Source: Nitrospira sp. (GTDB lineage: Bacteria; Nitrospirota; Thermodesulfovibrionia; Thermodesulfovibrionales; SM23-35). Taken from it: DNA of 21,803 bases. The notes under the pieces are model-generated. The model ran no database searches. It saw only the letters and a list, made by a program, of their open reading frames with translations, and was not told the origin of the DNA. Below are positions 1 to 6,050 of the stretch, one piece after another. How positions within the stretch are numbered: the stretch's first letter is position 1; each line of letters begins with the position of its first letter. The stretch lies in assembly GCA_016873575.1 (NCBI GenBank), contig VGWY01000012.1, forward strand, positions 1 to 21,803, given 5' to 3'. The position numbers and the translations under genes were made by a program.

Positions 1-83
1 CGCTCCTTTTCCAACAAGCTCTTTTCGGCTTTATTTTATGGTTTGCCTATCTTTTTGTCAAAAGCACAATTGAAAAGACTATT

Positions 84-1235
84 CTACAATATTTTTGCAA
101 GTTCTCTTATCAGAATAGTGTTTTCTCTGTGTGATTTTACTGAAATTCTGATATAGGTTCTGTCAAGCCCTCTGAAATCAGAGCAGTCCTCGATGAGAAT
201 GCCCTTTTCCTTTAATCCCTGATAAATCTCATTTGCATTATTTATCTTTAACAGATAAAAATTAACATCAGAATCAAGGAATTGAATGCCGATTTTCCTG
301 AATCCCTTTTCAAGAAAAAGTTTTTCCTTGCTCAGGAATCTGAATGTTTCGTTTCTGTATGCCTTATCTTTGAGTGCTAAGACCGCTGCCCTTTGTGCAA
401 GGCTGTTTACAGTCCATGGCTCTTTATATTCTTTCAGCCTTTCAATAAGTTGCAGAGGAAAGACACCATATCCAAGCCTTAACCCGGCAAGGGCATAAAA
501 ATTCGAAAATGATCTCAGAACAATAAGGTATGGATTATTCCGGACTTCAGATATTACAGAAAGGATTGGGGACAGTCCCGATTCTACCCCTCGCCTTTGG
601 CTCGGCAGTAAATCTGGGACAGTCCCCAAAGGGGGGTAAGGGGGATTACAAAAATCAATGAATGCCTCATCAACAACGAGATAACATTTCATCTCTTTTG
701 CTGCCCCTGCAATCTTGAGAGCATCTCCTTTCTCAAGAAGTCTGCCAGTTGGATTGTTCGGATTGCAGAGAAATGCCATACTTAGTGCTGAGTGCTGAGT
801 GCTGAGTGCTGAGATAAATTCATCGGGGTTAATATCAAAATTATCTTCTATTTTTAACTTGTAACTTGTAACTTGTGACTTGCAACTTATGTTACATGCC
901 CTTTCATATCCTGAGTATGTTGGAGCAGGAACAAGAATGCTTTTTGGTTTCAATACCCGCATCATTAGATAAAGAAGTTCTGTGCTTCCATTGCCGCAGA
1001 GTATCATCTCAGGATCAATTCCAAGATACTGAGCGAGTCGTTTTCTCAGTTTTTTCGTGTCAGGGTCAGGGTAATGATCAAGGTACTTCAAATGCTTTCT
1101 GATCCCTGCCTTTATCTTGTTTGATACTCCGAGTGGATTGGTTGATACGCTGAAATCAACTATTTTTCTCTCCTGTAACTTAAGCTCTCCTGCAAGTCTG
1201 TAAATGTTCTGTTCCATCTCAGATAGTATTTCCAT
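84..1235 (-). CDS. cobD: CobD/HisC-type PLP enzyme lacking the PLP lysine
   Basis: This is a fold-type I PLP protein of the threonine-phosphate decarboxylase (CobD) / histidinol-phosphate aminotransferase group; CobD makes aminopropanol phosphate for the cobalamin nucleotide loop. Visible family residues are GNGSTE (81-86), CNPNNPTG (157-164), VVDEAF (187-192) and RLGYG (253-257). The class I/II signature S-[F]-S-K-x-x-A-L-A-G-x-R reads SFSNFYALAGLR at 242-253, so the lysine that should hold PLP is Asn245 (codon 501-503, AAT). The protein is 383 residues, longer than usual, because of heptamer-repeat segments at about 116-127 and 142-152 and a repeat-derived insert at about 196-229. The start overlaps the end of the ABC ATPase gene by 17 nt, which ties it to the transporter operon. 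The frame is open throughout. The family is clear; CobD rather than HisC rests on the transporter neighbours, and activity is doubtful. Confidence 0.75.
   Translation of the reverse strand: MEILSEMEQNIYRLAGELKLQERKIVDFSVSTNPLGVSNKIKAGIRKHLKYLDHYPDPDTKKLRKRLAQYLGIDPEMILCGNGSTELLYLMMRVLKPKSILVPAPTYSGYERACNISCKSQVTSYKLKIEDNFDINPDEFISALSTQHSALSMAFLCNPNNPTGRLLEKGDALKIAGAAKEMKCYLVVDEAFIDFCNPPYPPLGTVPDLLPSQRRGVESGLSPILSVISEVRNNPYLIVLRSFSNFYALAGLRLGYGVFPLQLIERLKEYKEPWTVNSLAQRAAVLALKDKAYRNETFRFLSKEKLFLEKGFRKIGIQFLDSDVNFYLLKINNANEIYQGLKEKGILIEDCSDFRGLDRTYIRISVKSHRENTILIRELAKIL
563..648. repeat. Composite repeat inside the cobD-like gene
   Basis: Two GGGGACAGTCCC-type motifs (568-579 and 616-627) flank about 36 bp and are followed by G-rich sequence (631-645) that is half of the CCCCCCT...AGGGGGG palindrome seen elsewhere in the window. 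The block is read in frame as about 30 residues after the DEAF motif of the cobD-like protein, where family members have no such segment. It looks like inserted repeat sequence that kept the frame open. Confidence 0.6.
784..813. repeat. Heptanucleotide tandem repeat AGTGCTG x4
   Basis: Four perfect copies of AGTGCTG plus two bases lie inside the cobD-like gene, which reads them as SALSTQHSALS. Seven is not a multiple of three, so gain or loss of a single unit would shift the frame. Confidence 0.9.
855..889. repeat. Heptanucleotide tandem repeat TAACTTG x5
   Basis: Three perfect and two degenerate copies of TAACTTG lie 41 bp from the AGTGCTG tract, also inside the cobD-like gene, where they are read as ISCKSQVTSYKL. 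The decay of the outer copies suggests the tract is older than its neighbour. Confidence 0.85.
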
Positions 1236-1995
1236 AGCGAATATATGCTTCTCCTGAACCTTGCTTTTTTATCTCGATTTTCAGATCAAATGCCTTTTCA
1301 AGCAATTCTCCTGTCAACACTGTTTCAGGGTTTCCGATGCCGAGAATTCTCCCACCCTGAATCAGCATCACCTTTTCGAATTGTAATGCAATGTTTATGT
1401 CATGAAGTGCCATGATTATTGAAATGTTTTTTTTCTCTTTTAATTCTCTGAGCAACCTGAGTATCTCTATCTGGTACTTGATATCAAGGTTGGCAAGGGG
1501 TTCATCTAAAAGTAAAAGCCCAGCACCCTGAAGAAGGGTCATCGCAATGAATGCCCTCCGCCTCTCGCCACCGCTCAAGTTTGCAACATATGTTTCTGAT
1601 TTTTCCTTGAGTCCAACTAACTCTAATGCCTCATCAACACTGATTTTCGGGAGTATATCATATGGATAAATCCCCATCATGACAAGTTCCCTGACCTTGA
1701 ATGGCACATATATATCAAGAAGCTGCGGGAGATAACATAACAGTTTTGCCCTATCTTTGTTATGATAGGACTGCAATTGTTTGTCCCACAGCTTTATGAT
1801 ACCTTCTGATGGCCTTAATATGCCACTTGCTAGTTTGAGGATTGTTGATTTGCCTGATCCATTGGCACCCAAAAGCCCGATGAACTCTCCGTTTCCTACA
1901 GAAAATGTCAGATTATTGATGAACTTTTTATCTTTGAAATACTCAAACCCGACACCATCAAGCTCAAGAATCGGGTGATTATACGCTGAGGACAT
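1219..1995 (-). CDS. btuD: ABC transporter ATPase, BtuD/FecE type
   Basis: This is the cytoplasmic ATPase that would power the adjacent FecCD-type permease for uptake of cobalamin or another metal chelate. The 258-residue protein shows Walker A GANGSGKST (43-51), a Q-loop glutamine (Q91), the ABC signature LSGGERRR (140-147), Walker B LLLLDEP (160-166) and an H-loop in ALHDINIAL. Length and motif order are normal for BtuD/FecE. The start overlaps the permease gene by 17 nt and the end overlaps the cobD-like gene by 17 nt, so translation is probably coupled. The cobD-like neighbour favours a corrinoid substrate; haem or a ferric siderophore remains possible. Confidence 0.85.
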   Translation of the reverse strand: MSSAYNHPILELDGVGFEYFKDKKFINNLTFSVGNGEFIGLLGANGSGKSTILKLASGILRPSEGIIKLWDKQLQSYHNKDRAKLLCYLPQLLDIYVPFKVRELVMMGIYPYDILPKISVDEALELVGLKEKSETYVANLSGGERRRAFIAMTLLQGAGLLLLDEPLANLDIKYQIEILRLLRELKEKKNISIIMALHDINIALQFEKVMLIQGGRILGIGNPETVLTGELLEKAFDLKIEIKKQGSGEAYIRYGNTI

Positions 1996-2965
1996 CTTTT
2001 TTCCTTAAAAGATACAGGAAATAAGGTGAACCTATGAGTGCAGTTACAATTCCCGATGGAATTTCCATTGGGGACAGAATAGATTTCCCAATCAGGTCTG
2101 CCAAGCAAAGGAATGCCCCGCCGCTGAGAGCGGATGCTGGTATCAGGATACTGTTATCAGAACCAACAAAGAATCTTGCAATATGAGGCATGAGAAGACC
2201 TATAAAACCGATTGTCCCTCCAAGCGAAACGGATGCAGAAGTCATGAGAGCTATCGAAATAAATAACAGCATCCTTTCCCTCTGGGCAGAAAACCCGAGA
2301 CTGTGTGCAAGCTCATCGCCAAGCATTAATGCATTGAGCGCCTTTGCTCGAAAAAAAGCGATACAGAGTCCTGAGACGATAAACAGAGAACCATAGGGTA
2401 TTAATGACCAGTCAGCAATCGAGAGATCTCCAAAGATCCAGAAGAGTGTCTTGCGCAGACTATCAGCGGAAGAAATGCTCATGAGGAGTATGAGAACTGA
2501 ATGGAAGAGAAAACTCAGACCAACCCCTGCAAGCAAGAGTCGCTCAGGCCACAACCTTCCACGCTTCCACCCAAAAGCCCCAACAATGATGCTGACCAGA
2601 GAAGCGCCAATAAAAGCTGTCAGCGGTATGGTGAATTTGCCGAAGAGGGAAAAGCCAGACAAAAGTCCCAGAGCTGCCATCAGTGATGACCCACTGGAGA
2701 TACCAAGGATATACGGGTCAGCAAGAGGATTTCTTAATATGCCCTGCAGAACAGCTCCAGAAGCTCCAAGGGCCATTCCCATTAATACCGAGATGATAAT
2801 TCTGGGAAGTCTTATTGAATAGAGAATTTCCTTCTCTACATGGTTCATCGTGAATGGATTTATGATCGTAGGTCCAAGAAAAAGTGACCCCAGAAGTATG
2901 GCTGATATTATAAAAACTATCAGTATGAAGGGCACCCTTGTTTTTATCCTTATTTTTTCAGGCAT
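1979..2965 (-). CDS. btuC: ABC transporter permease, BtuC/FecCD family
   Basis: This is an inner-membrane permease that forms the channel of a corrinoid or siderophore importer. The 328-residue protein is hydrophobic throughout, with about ten membrane segments. It carries the FecCD landmarks: RLPRIIISVLMGMALG near the second segment, LQGILRNPLADPYILGISSG after it, and GGTIGFIGLLMPHIAR in the cytoplasmic loop that contacts the ATPase. It overlaps the binding-protein gene by 16 nt and the ATPase gene by 17 nt, so the F-C-D order is one tight transcription unit. The substrate is inferred from the cobD-like neighbour only. Confidence 0.88.
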   Translation of the reverse strand: MPEKIRIKTRVPFILIVFIISAILLGSLFLGPTIINPFTMNHVEKEILYSIRLPRIIISVLMGMALGASGAVLQGILRNPLADPYILGISSGSSLMAALGLLSGFSLFGKFTIPLTAFIGASLVSIIVGAFGWKRGRLWPERLLLAGVGLSFLFHSVLILLMSISSADSLRKTLFWIFGDLSIADWSLIPYGSLFIVSGLCIAFFRAKALNALMLGDELAHSLGFSAQRERMLLFISIALMTSASVSLGGTIGFIGLLMPHIARFFVGSDNSILIPASALSGGAFLCLADLIGKSILSPMEIPSGIVTALIGSPYFLYLLRKKDVLSV

Positions 2966-3909
2966 TCATGTAACTCCTCTATACCCTTTATAATCCTTGG
3001 ACCGAGCCTGTACAGATTATCACTCACATAACAAATATTATTGTTTTGTACAGCAGGGAGGCTCTGTAATCTCTCAAGGAGCCGTGACGAAATTTTTTTA
3101 ATGTTTTCATGCCCTTTCCCAATAATAATCACATCAGGTGATTGATGGATAATTGCCTCGATAGAGTATTTTGGATATGAGACCTTTGCAAATGATGCTA
3201 TATTTTCACCACCAAGGAGAGTAATTGTGTCATCAATAGCAGTGTTAGGTCCAGCAACGATTAATGGTTCAGGCCAAACTATGAATAAGACCTTTTTTTT
3301 GAGGGATGAGGGATGAGGGATGAGGGATGAGGTAGCTAATTTATTCATTGAAATTTCTATATCTCTCGCGAGTTCATCTGCCTTACCTTTAACTCCGAGG
3401 GTAGTACCGACACTTCTTATCTCATTTGGTAATTCTTTGAGTCTTTTTGCTTTAAATACATATGTCTTTATGTTCAATGAGTGCAGTCTTTCCTCAAATT
3501 CCTTTGGGTTGCCATCCGTGGTCATAACAACAATGTCAGGTTTTAATGAGACAACTGCCTCAAGTGACGGATTTGATATACCTCCGACCTTTTGTTTCCT
3601 TTTCGCTTCTTCAGGATAATCACAGAATGTAGTGACGCCAACAATCCTGTCACTAAGCCCTAAGGCAAATAAAATTTCCGTTATATTCGGTGCGAGGGAA
3701 ACTATTCGTTTTGGTGTTTCTTCTGCATGAGCAAAAGTGAGGATTAAGAAATGAGAAATAATAAGCATAAAATACAGGTGGACAAATATAATACCTAATC
3801 TTTTTACGTCATTTCGGCTTGTCCGAAATCCTTCTTCAAGAAAGATTCCCGACAAGCGGGAATGACATTTCGTTATACTATCACGTTTAGCACAAGACAA
3901 TTTTATCAC
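2950..3909 (-). CDS. btuF: Periplasmic substrate-binding protein, BtuF type
   Basis: This is the chelate-binding component of the importer, with the family opening RIVSLAPNITEILFALG and the conserved SLEAVVSLKPDIVV. A signal peptide ends near FAHAEETPKR, but about 47 residues precede its hydrophobic core if translation begins at the GTG at 3909. Part of that extension (residues 15-36) is encoded by two hairpin repeats, so the start is uncertain. An ATG at 3768 would give a short signal peptide, but neither site has a well-placed ribosome site. A GAGGGAT heptamer tract is read in frame at about residues 193-203 between the two lobes. The family is sure and the substrate inferred. Confidence 0.8.
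   Translation of the reverse strand: MIKLSCAKRDSITKCHSRLSGIFLEEGFRTSRNDVKRLGIIFVHLYFMLIISHFLILTFAHAEETPKRIVSLAPNITEILFALGLSDRIVGVTTFCDYPEEAKRKQKVGGISNPSLEAVVSLKPDIVVMTTDGNPKEFEERLHSLNIKTYVFKAKRLKELPNEIRSVGTTLGVKGKADELARDIEISMNKLATSSLIPHPSSLKKKVLFIVWPEPLIVAGPNTAIDDTITLLGGENIASFAKVSYPKYSIEAIIHQSPDVIIIGKGHENIKKISSRLLERLQSLPAVQNNNICYVSDNLYRLGPRIIKGIEELHECLKK
3301..3332. repeat. Heptanucleotide tandem repeat GAGGGAT x4
   Basis: Four perfect copies of GAGGGAT plus GAGG follow a run of eight T on the plus strand. The tract lies within btuF and is read there as part of SSLIPHPSSLKK. This is the third unrelated heptamer tract in the left 3.4 kb. Confidence 0.9.
3807..3867. repeat. Paired hairpin repeats at the 5' end of btuF
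   Basis: Two related imperfect palindromes, one with TTTCGG/CCGAAA arms (3807-3830) and one with ATTCCCG/CGGGAAT arms (3844-3867), sit head to head. The second belongs to the same family as the GGATTCCCG...CGGGAATGACA pair at 14416-14492. They lie between the upstream gene and the btuF signal peptide. Confidence 0.75.
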
Positions 3910-3929
3910 CTTTGTTTCAACTTGTTGTC

Positions 3930-4550
3930 TTAAATTTTCAACAATAATTCTTTCCTTATCGCCCCTTCTCGTAGAATTTTGATTTTACGTCCTGTTACAT
4001 CCACTATTGTTGAAGGCAAACCTCCGGCTGTAGTGCCACCATCTATAAGAAGGTCTATCTTATCTCCGAAGTACCGAATGACAGTATCTGCATCCTGTGC
4101 AGGAGGTATACCTGACAGATTTGCGCTTGTTGCAGTAAAAGGGAAGAGGGCAGCTTTTGCAAGGTAAAGAGCAAAAGACTCACCAGGAATTCTGACTGCA
4201 ATCTTATGGGTGCCTGCTGTGATATATTCTGAAAGATTATTTTTAGCTTGAAAGATTAAGGTGAGGGGGCCTGGCCAGAATTTTTCCATAAGGGGAATCG
4301 CTAAGCTATTCACAGATTCTGTAAGAATAGGCAGCAATTGTTTATCACCGATAATCAGTGGCATTGCCTTCTCTTTCGGTCTCTTTTTCATATCGTAGAG
4401 TTTTTTCAGTGGATCTTCCATATCAAACTTTACTCCAAGGCCATAGAATGTCTCTGTTGGATAAGCGACAATATTCCCTTTTCTCAGTGCTTCAACAGCA
4501 CGGTATAAAACCTGCTCCAAATTGTTTTTAGTCAATTTTATGGAGAGCAT
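3930..4550 (-). CDS. L-threonylcarbamoyladenylate synthase (Sua5/YrdC/YciO family)
   Basis: This enzyme family makes threonylcarbamoyl-AMP from threonine, bicarbonate and ATP for the t6A37 modification of tRNAs. The 206-residue single YrdC domain shows IVAYPTETFYGLG (27-39), the KRPKEKAMPLI segment, FWPGPLTLIF, FTATSANLSG and LPSTIVDV, all typical. No C-terminal Sua5 domain is present, so it is the short YrdC-like form. The ATG at 4550 has no clear ribosome site. The gene ends 20 nt before the annotated btuF start, so this housekeeping gene may head the importer operon. Family assignment is secure. Confidence 0.9.
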   Translation of the reverse strand: MLSIKLTKNNLEQVLYRAVEALRKGNIVAYPTETFYGLGVKFDMEDPLKKLYDMKKRPKEKAMPLIIGDKQLLPILTESVNSLAIPLMEKFWPGPLTLIFQAKNNLSEYITAGTHKIAVRIPGESFALYLAKAALFPFTATSANLSGIPPAQDADTVIRYFGDKIDLLIDGGTTAGGLPSTIVDVTGRKIKILREGAIRKELLLKI

Positions 4551-4600
4551 TCAAAATACTAACACATGCGATATTTCTTTCGGAACCCTTCCCGATGAAA

Positions 4601-4628
4601 TTAACTATTGTATCAAAGCATGTATCAT
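4601..4628 (+). promoter_or_regulatory. Possible promoter of the tusA-like gene
   Basis: TTAACT (4601-4606) and TATCAT (4623-4628) are separated by 16 bp with a TG just before the -10. The site lies 27 bp upstream of the start codon, and a ribosome site AAGGAG (4643-4648) follows. Confidence 0.4.
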
Positions 4629-4655
4629 AGGTAAAATACTATAAGGAGATTAATT

Positions 4656-4907
4656 ATGGCTGATTTAAAATCAATGACACCCACAGAAATTCTTGATGTT
4701 CAGGGAAGATCCTGTCCGTACCCTCTTGTTACTACAAAAAAGACCATGCAAAAATTACCCAAGGGAGCAATATTAAAAATATTCTGTGATTCATCAGTAA
4801 CTGCAGAGGACTCTATCCCCAGATACTGCGAAAAGAATGGCTATCAATTCGAATCAGTATGGTGTGAAGAGAAGGGGTACTGGGAACTTTATATCCGGAA
4901 GGATTAG
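4656..4907 (+). CDS. TusA-like sulfur carrier protein
   Basis: This is a small cytoplasmic SirA/TusA-fold protein of 83 residues. The family motif CPxP is present as CPYPLV (21-26), preceded by the typical EILDVQGRS strand; Cys21 is the expected persulfide carrier. TusA relatives deliver sulfur for tRNA thiolation, molybdopterin synthesis and, beside dsr genes in sulfur oxidisers, dissimilatory sulfur transfer. It has its own ribosome site 7 nt before the ATG. The C-terminal half carries extra cysteines (C44, C58, C70) not required by the motif. Its stop overlaps that of the facing dedA-like gene by two bases. A link to the dsr genes nearby is inferred from proximity only. Confidence 0.85.
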   Translation: MADLKSMTPTEILDVQGRSCPYPLVTTKKTMQKLPKGAILKIFCDSSVTAEDSIPRYCEKNGYQFESVWCEEKGYWELYIRKD

Positions 4908-5497
4908 TTTTTTCTTTTCATCCTCCTCACATATCTTATAAACCAGATGATAAAGCCTGCTACCACAATGCCCAATGCTATATGGAATTCGTATTTTTTT
5001 ATGTTGCCAAGGGCATTTTTCAGTGTTGCTCCAAAAAAGTAGCCTCCAAAGGTGCATATATATGCCCAAATAAGGCAACTAATGAGTTGAAAGGTAAAGT
5101 ATTTTTTCGTGCCCATACGCGCAAGACCCAGTATTGCTGCACTCAGCAGCCGAAAACCATACAACCACTGACTAATAAATATTGATGCGATGCCATATTT
5201 CCCCATGAAGGATTCGAATTTTGGGAGATTAACATTAATCACCTTCTTGGCAAGCTTAAGGAACGGTTCCCTTCTGTAGAGTGCAATGAGGAAAAATGCT
5301 CCGTGACCTATGTATGATGCCGCAGCTGAGACAAGTGCTACCGCATGGGTATTGAGGTACCCATTATAAGCAAGAAATCCTGCTGCTATGAGGACACTTT
5401 CACCTTCAACAAAGGTAAGTATGAATATGGCGATATAGCCATATCTTGAGATTAATTCTTCCAGAAACCCTCCGGGACAATATATTGAAGTTGGCAC
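4904..5497 (-). CDS. DedA/VTT-family membrane protein
   Basis: This integral membrane protein of the DedA (VTT/SNARE-associated) family has about four to five hydrophobic segments; relatives are lipid scramblases or flippases and transporters. Recognisable parts are the N-terminal YGYIAIFILTFVEGESVLIAAGFLA and the loop ISQWLYGFRLLSAAILGLARM, where many relatives have SRFLPGLR-like sequence, so the first arginine is replaced by glutamine here. The GTG at 5497 is the longest start, but a strong GGAGG (5469-5473) lies just before a CTG at 5464-5462, so true initiation may be there and remove 11 residues. It is separated from the ferredoxin gene upstream by a strong terminator. Confidence 0.8.
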   Translation of the reverse strand: MPTSIYCPGGFLEELISRYGYIAIFILTFVEGESVLIAAGFLAYNGYLNTHAVALVSAAASYIGHGAFFLIALYRREPFLKLAKKVINVNLPKFESFMGKYGIASIFISQWLYGFRLLSAAILGLARMGTKKYFTFQLISCLIWAYICTFGGYFFGATLKNALGNIKKYEFHIALGIVVAGFIIWFIRYVRRMKRKN

Positions 5498-5522
5498 TGC
5501 ATGTCAAGAATATGGACAGAAA

Positions 5523-5555
5523 AAAGGGGATGCTGGGAAATCCAGCATCCCCTTT
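5523..5555 (-). terminator. Intrinsic terminator after the ferredoxin gene
   Basis: A perfect 14-bp stem (AAAGGGGATGCTGG with its complement) and a 5-nt loop are followed on the minus strand by six T. It lies 40 nt past the ferredoxin stop codon and marks the end of the minus-strand dsr region before the dedA-like gene. Confidence 0.85.
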
Positions 5556-5594
5556 GATTTTTATTGGAGCATATTCTTCACATCTTCGTTTGCA

Positions 5595-5786
5595 TTACTG
5601 CTCTTTCAGTGTTACTGAACCACTTGGGCAGACACTGACACAAGTTTCACAACCTTCGCATAATTCTGCCTGATAAGGGTCTGCTTTGCCGTCTTTCATC
5701 TGAAACACACCTACTGGGCAGTTGTTGACGCATTCTTCGCAACCCTCACATTTATCTCTATCTACCGTAACAATAAATACCCCCAT
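5595..5786 (-). CDS. 2[4Fe-4S] ferredoxin
   Basis: This is a 63-residue soluble electron carrier with two classical cluster motifs, CEGCEECVNNCP (14-25) and CEGCETCVSVCP (43-54), the eight cysteines expected for two low-potential [4Fe-4S] clusters. The start is fixed by an excellent ribosome site, AAGGAGGTGA, 5 nt upstream. It follows dsrP in the same direction after a 264-bp repeat-rich gap and ends at a strong terminator. This suggests, without proof, that it exchanges electrons with DsrMKJOP or DsrAB. Nothing is odd in the protein itself. Confidence 0.92.
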   Translation of the reverse strand: MGVFIVTVDRDKCEGCEECVNNCPVGVFQMKDGKADPYQAELCEGCETCVSVCPSGSVTLKEQ

Positions 5787-5833
5787 TCCCTTTCACCTCC
5801 TTAATTTATTTTTTCTATTTAAGCAAAAAAATT

Positions 5834-5989
5834 CCTCGAAGCTTTGCTTCGGGGTTTACAATAGTTCCCTCCCCATCGAAGGGGGAGGGGTAGGGTGGGG
5901 GTGATTTTGAACTTATTTTCACCCTCCCCTTCATCCCCTCCCATCAAGGGAGGGGAGATATTTGATACCTCGCAGCTTGCTGCGGGGTA
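5834..5989. repeat. Cluster of palindromic repeats between dsrP and ferredoxin genes
   Basis: Two CCTCGxAGC..GCTxCGGGG hairpins (5834-5854 and 5966-5989) flank a large imperfect inverted repeat (about 5865-5957) built from CCCTCCCC/GGGGAGGG arms. The block is noncoding and fills most of the gap between the two genes. It could form a strong RNA structure and reduce read-through from dsrP into the ferredoxin gene. Confidence 0.75.
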
Positions 5990-6050
5990 GTTCATTAGTG
6001 TTTATATATTTTAAATAAAAAAACCTCTTTTTATCAAGGCAAAGCCTTAT

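Noticed and set aside
1..83. Left-edge sequence as part of a gene
   Set aside because: It lies past the stop codon of the cobD-like gene and shows no convincing frame or motif in the 83 bases available.
784..889. CRISPR-like repeat array
   Set aside because: The repeats are 7 nt long, directly adjacent and without spacers, so they are simple tandem repeats.
2451..2822. Plus-strand open frame of 123 codons
   Set aside because: It lies wholly opposite the well-supported permease gene, has an arginine/proline-rich composition typical of antisense frames and no ribosome site.
4551..4655. Possible cobalamin riboswitch controlling the btuFCD-cobD-like run
   Set aside because: The gap is only about 105 bp and neither it nor the 20-bp gap before btuF shows the conserved B12-box architecture, which needs about 200 nt.
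5834..5989. Insertion sequence between dsrP and the ferredoxin gene
   Set aside because: There is no transposase frame, only short palindromes, so it is recorded as a repeat cluster.
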